A DNA stretch of 40,791 nt from Desulfobulbaceae bacterium. Its GTDB lineage: Bacteria; Desulfobacterota; Desulfobulbia; Desulfobulbales; SURF-16. A model generated the notes under the pieces. It saw nothing but the letters and a program-made list of their open reading frames with translations, was not told where the DNA came from and ran no database searches. Each line of letters begins with the position of its first letter. The first letter of the stretch is position 1. Where the stretch lies: NCBI GenBank assembly GCA_020444175.1, contig JAHLLM010000047.1, positions 1-40,791 on the forward strand. The letters run 5' to 3'. The translations under genes and the position numbers were made by a program. Of this stretch, positions 31,139 to 38,949 are shown in pieces.

Positions 31139-32941
31139 TTGGATAAACTAAAACTTCTTTATGTTGATGACGAAAAGGCAAATCTGACTAATTTCAAAAT
31201 AGCCTTTAAGCGTTATTTTCAGATACTGACGGCTGAAGACGGGCAGGCTGCTTTGGATATTTTTAAAGAGAATATCGACATCGCTATTGTTGTAGCCGAT
31301 CAGCGCATGCCGGTAATGAAAGGGGTTGATCTGCTGGCTGAGATAAAAAATATTGATCCGGATGTCATAAGGATTATCCTCACAGCCTATACTGATACGG
31401 TCGATATTATTGATTCCATTAATAAGGGACATATTTACCAATACGTCATCAAACCATGGGTTGAAAGCGATCTGGTACAGGTTCTTAACAATGCGAAAGA
31501 AAATTACCAGCTTGTAAAACGAAACAAAAAACTCCTCCAGGAGCTTGACGAAAAAAACAAAGAGCTTGAGGCGGATATTGACAAAAGAAGACGCATCGAG
31601 GCCGTACTTCTTAAGCGCGATATGGTTCTGGACGCCATCAACGTCATGGCAAGCCTGCTGTTATTAAACAAGGACTGGCAGAGATATGTTGACAAACTGA
31701 TGGAGAGAATGGGCATGGTCATGGAGGTAAGCCGTGTCAGGATTTTTCAGTATCACATTGGGCAGGAAGGTGCTAATGTGGTCAACCTCAAGTTCGAGTG
31801 GGCAAATATAGATCTTGAATCTTGTCTTGATGATCCCCGCTTGCAGGAGTTTTCCGCTGATGAGACATACCTGGGGCGTTTTGAAGAGATGCTGCAAAAG
31901 GGTGAAACCGTGTATGGGGGCATGAATGATCTCAGTGACGAAGAAAAACCATGGTTGCAACAATTTGGCATAGTTTCCTTTGTGATTGTGCCTATCATGG
32001 TTGACAAAAAATGCTGGGGATTTATCTCTTTTTCCGATTTGAGCCGTGAAAGGACCTGGCAGGCGGCGGAACTTGATGTCCTGAAGACCGCGGCCAGTTT
32101 TTTGGGTACAGCCATCGAGCGGGAAGCGCTTGATAAAAAAATTCTTGCCCAGCAGGCCCAGTTGGCCCACGCCGGAAGGCTTACCTCTCTTGGTGAAATG
32201 GCTTCCGGGATCGGCCATGAAATTCATCAGCCACTCACCGTTATTAATCTCGGAGCTGAGACCTGCAAGAGCTATTTTGAGGGCTGCGACCCGCAGAGTC
32301 CTGCCGCTGAAGCAGCGGATGAAATGCGTGTCCAGGTAAGAAAAATCACCCAGATTATAAAAAGCATGCAGACATTTTCCAGAGTATCCTCAGGAAAAAT
32401 GAAAAAAATAAATATTATCTGGCCTTTACATGACTCCCTTGTTTTTTTTCGGGAACAGTTCCGGCAGCACATGATCGAATATAAGGAAGTTGTTCTTGAC
32501 GACCTGCCCCTTGTCAAAACAGACAGCCAGAAACTGGAACAGATTATTGTCAATCTTCTTTCAAATGCCCGTTACTCTGTAGATAAAATGGTCCAAATCA
32601 ATCCCGATTTAAAAAAGAGAATAACGGTAACGCTGAGCTGTAAGAATGTCTCACAACAGAACAATTCAGAACAACTCAACCAGTCGGATCAACCTGAATG
32701 TCAGTTTATTTCTTTTGAGGTGGCCGATAATGGCCTCGGTATGTCGGAATCGGTCCGTAATCGTTGTCTTGAGCCATTTTTCACGACCAAGGAAGTAGGG
32801 GAGGGCACCGGCCTTGGTTTATCCGTGAGCCATGCGATTATGAAGGAATTAAACTGCCGTCTTGAGATTGATTCTGTTGAGGGGGAGGGCTCTGTTTTCA
32901 GACTGCTGATCCCGGTGGAAGAAGAGGACAGAATCGATTAA
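31139..32941 (+). CDS. Receiver-GAF-histidine kinase hybrid
   Basis: A TTG start at 31139 is chosen because GGAGG (31127-31131) is ideally placed before it; the frame continues upstream inside the previous gene but has no other good start. The 600-residue protein has an N-terminal receiver domain with phospho-acceptor Asp54 (VVADQRMP), then a coiled coil, a GAF-like domain (about 175-335) and a kinase core with His360 in GIGHEIHQPL. N box NLLSNARYSV, DNGLGM and FFTTKEVGEGTGLGLS follow. It is soluble. It could accept phosphate from the preceding membrane kinase or regulate its own kinase core. The receiver belongs to the RpfG-like type (YVIKPW at 119-124). Confidence 0.92.
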   Translation: MDKLKLLYVDDEKANLTNFKIAFKRYFQILTAEDGQAALDIFKENIDIAIVVADQRMPVMKGVDLLAEIKNIDPDVIRIILTAYTDTVDIIDSINKGHIYQYVIKPWVESDLVQVLNNAKENYQLVKRNKKLLQELDEKNKELEADIDKRRRIEAVLLKRDMVLDAINVMASLLLLNKDWQRYVDKLMERMGMVMEVSRVRIFQYHIGQEGANVVNLKFEWANIDLESCLDDPRLQEFSADETYLGRFEEMLQKGETVYGGMNDLSDEEKPWLQQFGIVSFVIVPIMVDKKCWGFISFSDLSRERTWQAAELDVLKTAASFLGTAIEREALDKKILAQQAQLAHAGRLTSLGEMASGIGHEIHQPLTVINLGAETCKSYFEGCDPQSPAAEAADEMRVQVRKITQIIKSMQTFSRVSSGKMKKINIIWPLHDSLVFFREQFRQHMIEYKEVVLDDLPLVKTDSQKLEQIIVNLLSNARYSVDKMVQINPDLKKRITVTLSCKNVSQQNNSEQLNQSDQPECQFISFEVADNGLGMSESVRNRCLEPFFTTKEVGEGTGLGLSVSHAIMKELNCRLEIDSVEGEGSVFRLLIPVEEEDRID

Positions 32942-33067
32942 AGGGAAAAGGGATGTGCTCCACTCAACGTGTTATCCTGATGAATTTATCTTTTTCTATA
33001 TTGTGCTAAGATAGACAAAAATACATAAAAACAACAAAATGCGACAACTTCGCAAGGTTAGACTTTA

Positions 33068-34486
33068 ATGATGAAAACTGTTTTGAATCCGGATCTCCCT
33101 ATTCTTCTGGTTGATGACGACAAAGATGTTGTCAATGCAGTTTTGCGGACATTGCGCGTCAATGGTTATAACAACTTTCTTTCCGTAAATGACAGCCGCA
33201 AGGTGATTTCTCTACTGAATGAGGAAAGGGTTGCCTTGGTGCTCCTTGATATCACCATGCCCCATATTCGCGGTGATAAACTTTTAGAAGAGATTGTTGT
33301 TCATTTTCCCAACCTGCCTGTCATTATGTCCACTGCCAGTGATTCCATTGAAATGGTCGTTGGCTGCATGAAGAAAGGGGCTTTTGACTATATTACCAAG
33401 CCATTGAGCACCGGCCTTTTACTGGCATCCATCCAGAAGGCGCTGGATGTTCGGGAGCTGCGTCGGGAAAATGATGCACTGCGTGCAAAGGAGTTGAACG
33501 GCCCGCTAATGCATCCCGAATTTTTCCGGGAAACCATTAGCCAGAACAGGGAAATGTTCAATGTTTTCCACTATATCGAAACAATAGCCCCAAGCAGTCA
33601 ACCGGTTTTGATAAGCGGAGAAACAGGAGTGGGCAAGGAGCTGGCGTCCCGATCAATTCACAAGGCGAGCGGCAGGCATGGTTCCCTGGTTGCCGTCAAC
33701 GTTGCCGGCCTTGACGATGAGGTGTTCAGTGACACCCTGTTCGGACACACCCGAGGCGCCTATACCGGAGCGGGCAACTCCAGGGACGGTCAGGTGAAAA
33801 AGGCTGCGGCAGGGACGTTATTCCTTGATGAGATAGGGGATTTAAGCATGAAATCCCAGGTTAAACTCTTACGTCTCCTGCAGGAAAAAGAATACCTGCC
33901 CCTGGGAGCTGATACACCCCAGAAAAGCGATGCCCGTATTATTGTCGCTACCAATCAGGACCTTGCTGAGCAGGTGAAGGAAAATTGTTTCCGGAAAGAC
34001 CTCTATTTCCGGCTTTACGCCCATCATGTTGCCCTGCCTCCCCTGCGTCGACGGTTCGACGATCTGCCTCTTCTTGTTCCTCATTTTGTAAGGCTTGCGT
34101 CCAGGGATTTCGGTAAAAAGGAACTCCGAGTTCCCAAGGAACTCTACCCATTCCTCGAAAATTACACTTTCCCGGGGAATATCAGAGAGCTAAAAGCCAT
34201 GATATTCGATGCTGTGAGTCGCCAGAAGGGGAATACCCTTGGGCTGGACTCATTTCGGGAACACCTTGGATCTGCTCAGATATCCATGAAGCCTGGCAAA
34301 CAGGAAAAACACAGCAATGTATCTTTTGGGCAACAACTTCCATCGGTAAAAGAAGTTCGACTCCTTCTGGTCAAGGAAGCACTCAGTCGTTCCGGGGGAA
34401 ATATCAGCCTTGCGGCACGTCTTATTGGTCTTTCCCGCCAGTCTCTCAGTCAGTTTATGAGTAATCATAAGATTGTTGTTCCCTGA
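33068..34486 (+). CDS. NtrC-family sigma54-dependent response regulator
   Basis: The 472-residue regulator has a receiver with acidic pocket DDD (16-18), Asp61 in LLDITMP and Lys111. The AAA+ domain shows Walker A GETGVGKE (184-191), the sigma54-contact loop GAYTGA (230-235, with Tyr for the usual Phe), Walker B LFLDEIGD (251-258) and the arginine finger region LPPLRRRFDDLP. A Fis-type helix-turn-helix closes the protein (GGNISLAARLIGLSRQSLSQ, about 443-462). It should activate sigma54 promoters when phosphorylated, most likely by the two kinases just upstream (126 bp gap). Target promoters could not be identified with certainty. Confidence 0.95.
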   Translation: MMKTVLNPDLPILLVDDDKDVVNAVLRTLRVNGYNNFLSVNDSRKVISLLNEERVALVLLDITMPHIRGDKLLEEIVVHFPNLPVIMSTASDSIEMVVGCMKKGAFDYITKPLSTGLLLASIQKALDVRELRRENDALRAKELNGPLMHPEFFRETISQNREMFNVFHYIETIAPSSQPVLISGETGVGKELASRSIHKASGRHGSLVAVNVAGLDDEVFSDTLFGHTRGAYTGAGNSRDGQVKKAAAGTLFLDEIGDLSMKSQVKLLRLLQEKEYLPLGADTPQKSDARIIVATNQDLAEQVKENCFRKDLYFRLYAHHVALPPLRRRFDDLPLLVPHFVRLASRDFGKKELRVPKELYPFLENYTFPGNIRELKAMIFDAVSRQKGNTLGLDSFREHLGSAQISMKPGKQEKHSNVSFGQQLPSVKEVRLLLVKEALSRSGGNISLAARLIGLSRQSLSQFMSNHKIVVP

Positions 34487-34879
34487 TCATCCACAAATCT
34501 CCAGCATGGGCAATTTCATCCCCGCAGGAAAAACTGCATTATCATAAAAACTTTCTCTCCATGTTAAATCCTTATTCTTCAAGGCTTCTCGCTGAATAAA
34601 GTACTTTTGCACAAGATAGCGTCAATTTTTCCTGCAGGGGTAATTAATTATTTATACCCCATGTAAAAAAGAAAATTAAAACAAAAGTCAATTTCAGCAC
34701 CCTTCCAGCATAATTCGTTAAATAAATCGACGAACAAGAGCTTCTGGCATGATTATTCCATAATCAAATTCATAAAATGACGAGTGTACTCTTACAACTG
34801 GTGTTTTCCTTAATAAAACGGTTTGGAAAGAAAATTTTCTCTTTTAGTATTGCAATGTCCTTTATGGAGGGGAAGAGTA
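34487..34879. other. Intergenic region with a spaced inverted repeat
   Basis: About 390 bp after the NtrC-type gene contains no supported open frame. CCCCGCAGGAAAAA (34520-34533) and TTTTTCCTGCAGGGG (34626-34640) are inverted copies with a one-base bulge, separated by 92 bp, and may form a long RNA stem or bound a small element. A TGGCAT-N5-TTCCA string at 34745-34760 is only a poor sigma54 match. GGAGGGG at 34866-34872 serves the next gene. Confidence 0.45.
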
Positions 34880-35191
34880 ATGTTCGTTGATGAAAAACAG
34901 TTAAATTCGCGATTTCTTAACGCTGTTATGCGGTTGGATAATTCTGAGAATGAGTCTTTTGCCAAGTATGAAGATATACATGATTTTGTAGAGCAATTCG
35001 ATATGCTCCAGGAAATTGAACTTGAGGAATTGGACGACTTTGTTTCCGATTGCAGCGATGAAATTCCTGCATACCAGCTGGCAAGGCCGAGTCTGCTCAT
35101 TGCAATAACAAAAAAATCCATGGATGACAGTGCAAAAAAAAGAAAAATTGATCGTATTGTAATAGGTGCGAGAAATTGTTTTTCTGCCTGA
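34880..35191 (+). CDS. Small acidic protein of unknown function
   Basis: ATG at 34880 follows GGAGGGGAAGAG, a strong ribosome binding site, and gives 103 residues; an in-frame ATG further upstream has no such signal. The protein is acidic in the middle (LQEIELEELDDFVSDCSDE) and predicted mainly helical, with a basic C-terminal stretch (SAKKRKIDRIVIGARN). There is no histidine placed like that of an HPt domain, so a phosphotransfer role is not supported. I do not recognise the family. It lies 15 bp before a CheY-like receiver gene, so it may be a partner or output of that receiver. Confidence 0.7.
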   Translation: MFVDEKQLNSRFLNAVMRLDNSENESFAKYEDIHDFVEQFDMLQEIELEELDDFVSDCSDEIPAYQLARPSLLIAITKKSMDDSAKKRKIDRIVIGARNCFSA

Positions 35192-35206
35192 AAAAGACGG
35201 TGACCA

Positions 35207-35602
35207 ATGGCACAGTCCGAAAATGTGAATGAAAATAGATTCCTCATCGTTGATGATCAGAATTTAATCAGGGAGTTTCTCAAGGAACTCTTCAGCCGCT
35301 ATGACATTATTACCGAAGAAGCGGAGAATGGTGAAGAGGCTGTTTTCAAATGGGAAACCGGAAATTATTCTGCTATTCTCATGGATATCCAGATGCCCAA
35401 GATGGATGGCCTGCAGGCAACCAGACTCATCCGCAAACGGGAAAAAGAGGAAAAACGAAATTATACCCCTATTATCGCCCTGTCTGGTGTAGCCACCTCT
35501 GACCCTGAAAAGGATTGCACCAGTGCGGGAATGGACGGCTTCCTGGCCAAACCAGTCTTCATATCTCAACTTCTTGACGTGGTGCTTCCCTACGTAAAAT
35601 AA
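35207..35602 (+). CDS. Single-domain CheY-like response regulator
   Basis: The 131-residue protein is one receiver domain: FLIVDDQNLIREF with acidic pair at 16-17, Asp60 in ILMDIQMPKMDG, the Thr/Ser switch region IIALSGVATS and the conserved Lys in GFLAKPV. It has no output domain. The sequence style (QMPKMDGLQATRLIR, MDGFLAKPV) is that of receivers found in hybrid phosphorelays, so phosphate may come from a hybrid kinase. It follows the acidic unknown by 15 bp, so the two are probably cotranscribed. It is not evidently a chemotaxis protein, since no che genes are present. Confidence 0.92.
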   Translation: MAQSENVNENRFLIVDDQNLIREFLKELFSRYDIITEEAENGEEAVFKWETGNYSAILMDIQMPKMDGLQATRLIRKREKEEKRNYTPIIALSGVATSDPEKDCTSAGMDGFLAKPVFISQLLDVVLPYVK

Positions 35603-35605
35603 TCA

Positions 35606-35730
35606 ACGCCATCCTCTGTTCTGCCTCCGGGACTTCTCCTCAAAAAAACGCAGATACTTGTCTCCCCTTTTCTTGATGCTTAATGTAAACTTTTCGAGAC
35701 AAGTATTTCAGGGATAACAGAGAGGGCGGT
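35606..35730. repeat. Large interrupted palindrome after the CheY-like gene
   Basis: Outer arms ACGCCATCCTCTGTT (35606-35620) and AACAGAGAGGGCGGT (35715-35729) pair with few mismatches. Inner arms ATACTTGTCTC (35654-35664) and GAGACAAGTAT (35696-35706) pair perfectly. Together they would fold into one stem of about 125 nt. It could be a terminator, a small RNA or a decayed element. No second copy is in the window. Confidence 0.65.
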
Positions 35731-35800
35731 GTCTTACTGGAAGATGATGAAATACACAGAGCTTTAAAGAATTTTTTTTGTATTTTAACAGGTTATACCT

Positions 35801-36394
35801 ATGGATTCATTTGTATCTGCAAAGAAAGTAGAGCGTTTTGATCCCTTCCAGAGTCGTTTGTGCAGGGACGTGAGAAACGATCTTTCAGAAAATTTAATGG
35901 ATGCAATTTGTCGTAAAAAAATCGCTCCGTGTCTTGAAGTAGCCGGAAAATACAGTTACCCCGGCATATTCCCAGTCATAAAAGAATACATAAATGATCG
36001 AATTACAAGATACGAGGTTATCATTGATCAGATAAATGCGGCAAATTTCAAGCCAGACAATGTATTTGAAATTGCTCTTCTGTTGTGGGATCAGGGGCTG
36101 TTTTTCGAGGTTCACGAATGGCTTGAACAGAAATGGCTCACGTCTCAGGGAGCTGAAAAAATGGTCCTGCAGGCATTAATCAGGGCAGCGGGAACATATG
36201 TGCATCTCCAATATGGAAGACCTGGGGGAGCGAAAAAAATGGCTGCCAAGGCGGTTGATACTCTTGTCAAGTTCCCCAAAGACATCCCTGATTTCTTTAA
36301 TGTCCAGACTCTGGTAGCGCATCTTGCAAAACTTGATACTCGTCCACCAAAGCTAGGTGCTGAAGAACTCGTAAAAAAATGTGATTACCACTGA
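35801..36394 (+). CDS. DUF309-family protein
   Basis: The 197-residue protein carries a DUF309 domain in its C-terminal half: FEIALLLWDQGLFFEVHEWLEQKWL and the following VLQALIRAAGTYVHLQYGRPGGAKKMAAKA, with the conserved Glu-His pair in FFEVHEWLE. The N-terminal 90 residues are extra compared with minimal members. The family has no established activity; the E-H residues suggest a metal or substrate site. The last codons (Asp-Tyr-His) and the TGA stop are provided by the 181-bp repeat that begins at 36383, so the natural C-terminus may have been longer or different. The start ATG at 35801 has only a weak upstream AGG. Confidence 0.82.
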   Translation: MDSFVSAKKVERFDPFQSRLCRDVRNDLSENLMDAICRKKIAPCLEVAGKYSYPGIFPVIKEYINDRITRYEVIIDQINAANFKPDNVFEIALLLWDQGLFFEVHEWLEQKWLTSQGAEKMVLQALIRAAGTYVHLQYGRPGGAKKMAAKAVDTLVKFPKDIPDFFNVQTLVAHLAKLDTRPPKLGAEELVKKCDYH

Positions 36395-36563
36395 AACTCA
36401 GCCAGTCTTGCAGCAGGTACTGTAATGCATTAATAATTCAAAAAATACTGTCTACACAAAAGTCATTCCCGCGAAAGCGGGAATCCAGAGTAGCTGGCTA
36501 GTCCGCCTAGATTCCCGCTTTCGCGGGAATGACGTATAAAAAGGCTGAAGATGAGTGGTAATC
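36383..36563 (+). repeat. 181-bp MITE-like repeat, copy 2
   Basis: This copy has the same length, orientation and terminal repeats (GATTACCAC/GTGGTAATC) as the copy at 989-1169, with a single base difference by eye (A at 36554). It begins inside the DUF309 gene and supplies its last three sense codons and stop. Here the flanks do not extend the terminal inverted repeats as far as in copy 1. Confidence 0.92.
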
Positions 36564-36603
36564 AAATAAAAAAAAGTGCAGGGGAGAAATGGTAGGGGCG
36601 GAC

Positions 36604-37176
36604 TTACAGTAAATCTTTTCTGGTAAAAATGACCTGAATCGGCACGGAAAGCATGTTGGTGTGGAGAAATTTCTTTATCTTCTCAATGCCTTTCCCATCC
36701 TGACTGTCAATGATGATGATGATTTTGACAATTTCACCACCAAGCTGAATTACCTGCTGAATAGAACGGATTATCTGGCTGCCGGATGACACGACATCCC
36801 CGACTATGGCAACCCTGTCGCCACCCTTTATCCGTGATTCAATCCATTTAGGGTCATTGATGTTGCCCTCTTTCTTTATGGTGTCCCGGATATAAAATAC
36901 GCCGATTTTTTTTAAAAAGGCCGCCCTGCACAATATGGAGGCAACGCTGTGAGCCGGGCCGCCGACAGCCAGGATGTCGAGATCCTTAATTTCATTAAAC
37001 ACAACCTCTCCGGCCAGTTCAACCCCTCTGTGTTTCAGGGAAATCTCAAGAAAATCAAAAAATTCGCTGACAATGCCGGACGGTGTTTTAAAATGGCTGT
37101 TTTTTTTATAAGCGCGTTTTCTGATGAGTTCTTTGAGTTGTTCTTTTATCTCAAGGGTGTTGGCTGTCTCTTCCAT
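36604..37176 (-). CDS. Orotate phosphoribosyltransferase-like protein
   Basis: This 190-residue protein has the type I phosphoribosyltransferase PRPP-binding motif in VAIVGDVVSSGSQI (about 122-135) and the upstream ILAVGGPAHSVASILC strand-turn. The order FKTPSGIVSEFFDF, then VAIVGDVV, matches the PyrE branch, in which the enzyme forms orotidine monophosphate from orotate and PRPP. The usual pyrophosphate-contact lysine-containing loop (K-x-K before HG) is not obvious and YIRDTIKKEGN may take its place. It could therefore be a divergent PyrE paralogue or a regulator of the PyrR-like kind. It starts 13 bp after the DEAD-box helicase stop, with no clear ribosome binding site in between. Confidence 0.75.
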   Translation of the reverse strand: MEETANTLEIKEQLKELIRKRAYKKNSHFKTPSGIVSEFFDFLEISLKHRGVELAGEVVFNEIKDLDILAVGGPAHSVASILCRAAFLKKIGVFYIRDTIKKEGNINDPKWIESRIKGGDRVAIVGDVVSSGSQIIRSIQQVIQLGGEIVKIIIIIDSQDGKGIEKIKKFLHTNMLSVPIQVIFTRKDLL

Positions 37177-37189
37177 AACACCAAAAACC

Positions 37190-38659
37190 CTATTTTCTTC
37201 TGTGGGATCGAGATTTATTAAACCCCTGTTTTTTTCTGGGCGAGGTTTTCAGTTTTTTCAGATCGATGCTTTCGGGGAGCTTCAACCACTCATCATCAGG
37301 GTACTGGCAGTGAAGTTTGTGCCCGATATACTCCTCGATATCCGGAATATAAAAAGAATCCTCTTCGCTCGCAAAACTGATTGATATGCCGCTTTGCCCC
37401 GCTCTTCCAGTCCTGCCGATACGATGGACATAATCTTCCGCATCGTAGGGAAGGGTGAAATTTATAACGTGGCTGACACAATCGACATGAATACCCCGAC
37501 CAGCCACGTCCGTGGCGACAAGGACCTGGATTTTCCCTGATTTGAATTTGTCCAGGGTGTCCATTCTCTTTTTCTGGGCCACATCACCAGAAAGCTGGTC
37601 ACAGCTTATTTTACAAAAACGAAGTACCTCTGTGAGTTTTCGTGTTTCGTCACGCCTGTTGCAAAAGATAATTACCCGTTTGAGGTTCTGTCTTGTTATG
37701 AGATTATACAAAAGGGCATATTTCTGTTCAACCGTGATCAGATAGATGATCTCCTTAATCGCCTCAACCGTAACCTGTTCCGGTTCTATTTCAACGATCT
37801 CAGGGTTCTCAGTCCATTGAGACGCAAGATGGGTGACTTCCGGGGTAAGGGTGGCACTGAAAAGAAGAGTCTGTCTCTTCTTTTTGGCAGGAAGGCTGTA
37901 GACGATATGTCTGACATCGGGAATAAAGCCCATATCAAGCATACGGTCAGCTTCATCGATTACAAAAATTTCAACCTGTCCGAGATGGACAACCTGCTGC
38001 CTCTGAAAGTCGAGAAGCCTTCCCGGGGTGGCAACAACAATATCCACCTGCCTTTCAAGCAGCAAATCAAGTTGCTTCTGATAGTCCATTCCTCCATAAA
38101 CAGCCACGGTATTCAGTCCGGTATATCTGGATAAGGCTTCGCAGTCCTCGGCTATCTGGATAACAAGCTCTCTTGTCGGTCCGATGATAAGAGCTCTGGG
38201 GCTGGCACTCTTGTGTGATTTCCGTTCATTTTTCATCAGCCTTGTCAGTAATGTGATGAGAAAGGCTGCGGTTTTGCCTGTACCTGTCTGGGCCTTGCCG
38301 GTTGCGTCACCGCCCTTTAATGTGTGCTCAAGGATTGCCGACTGGATTGGCGTGCAGTATTTAAAAGCAAGATCTGCGATGCCGCGCATAATAGTTGCCG
38401 GGATATCGAAATCATGAAACCGTACCCGTCCTTCAACTTGCGGCACATCGAATTCGGCAATATCCCAGGGAGATGTGTCGATTACCTTTTCTTTGATTAT
38501 CGGTTTTTGCTTCTTTTTGCGGGCAGGGACACGTTTTTCTTTTTTTACCTTTACAACATCAAGGCCAAATATTGCTCCGTGAACAATATATGTAGAACTC
38601 GGGTCATTGTCGGTCTGCTTATTCTGTTTTTGGTGGGGTCGTGCTGTTGTATTTGCCAT
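37190..38659 (-). CDS. DEAD-box ATP-dependent RNA helicase (RhlB/RhlE-like)
   Basis: The 489-residue helicase has a complete core: Q motif CTPIQ (102-106), Walker A AQTGTGKT (123-130), PTREL, TPGR, DEAD at 235-238 in VIDEADRMLDMG, SAT, and the C-terminal ATDVAGRGIHVD and HRIGRTGRAGQ motifs. An N-terminal extension of about 75 residues is rich in Lys/Arg (VKKEKRVPARKKKQKP) and the C-terminus ends in a basic SPRKKQGFNKSRSHRRK tail; both probably bind RNA. It should remodel RNA in decay, ribosome assembly or cold adaptation. The PyrE-like gene is immediately downstream on the same strand. No S1 or OB domain is present. Confidence 0.96.
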   Translation of the reverse strand: MANTTARPHQKQNKQTDNDPSSTYIVHGAIFGLDVVKVKKEKRVPARKKKQKPIIKEKVIDTSPWDIAEFDVPQVEGRVRFHDFDIPATIMRGIADLAFKYCTPIQSAILEHTLKGGDATGKAQTGTGKTAAFLITLLTRLMKNERKSHKSASPRALIIGPTRELVIQIAEDCEALSRYTGLNTVAVYGGMDYQKQLDLLLERQVDIVVATPGRLLDFQRQQVVHLGQVEIFVIDEADRMLDMGFIPDVRHIVYSLPAKKKRQTLLFSATLTPEVTHLASQWTENPEIVEIEPEQVTVEAIKEIIYLITVEQKYALLYNLITRQNLKRVIIFCNRRDETRKLTEVLRFCKISCDQLSGDVAQKKRMDTLDKFKSGKIQVLVATDVAGRGIHVDCVSHVINFTLPYDAEDYVHRIGRTGRAGQSGISISFASEEDSFYIPDIEEYIGHKLHCQYPDDEWLKLPESIDLKKLKTSPRKKQGFNKSRSHRRK

Positions 38660-38949
38660 ATTCGCCAGGTATTATTTGATTGCCTTTATGAGGTGTATTT
38701 ACGAGGGATGTTGATTTTTATTTTACAAGATGATTTCTTTCTATATACACTATCCGGAGTGTATCATCTTTAAAAATGAAATAAATTCATGATTTAGTGT
38801 TACAACCAGGGGCCACGGTCTCTCTTGAATGCAATTTGAGGTACGGTGAAGGGGAAGAGGTAGAAAAAAAGCTAAAATGATGAAATAAATGAATTTATAT
38901 AACCAGACTGATTCTTCCTCCTTAAAGAAGATCTGTCTCCGGTACGCTT
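38660..38949. other. Upstream region of the helicase gene with a hairpin
   Basis: About 290 bp with no supported gene. ATACACT (38745-38751) and AGTGTAT (38758-38764) form a stem, with AAGATGA/TCATCTT (38727-38733, 38764-38770) as partial outer arms. It lies about 85-110 bp upstream of the helicase ATG, in its probable leader. It could be an operator or leader structure. Confidence 0.45.

Noticed and set aside
34745-34760. Sigma54 promoter TGGCAT-N5-TTCCA upstream of the acidic protein gene
   Set aside because: The -12 element lacks the nearly invariant GC dinucleotide, so the match is not good enough despite the NtrC regulator upstream.
34880-35191. HPt phosphotransfer domain in the small acidic protein
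   Set aside because: The size and helical character fit, but the only histidine (in IHDF) is not in an HPt-like context (no H-x-x-K-G-type motif).
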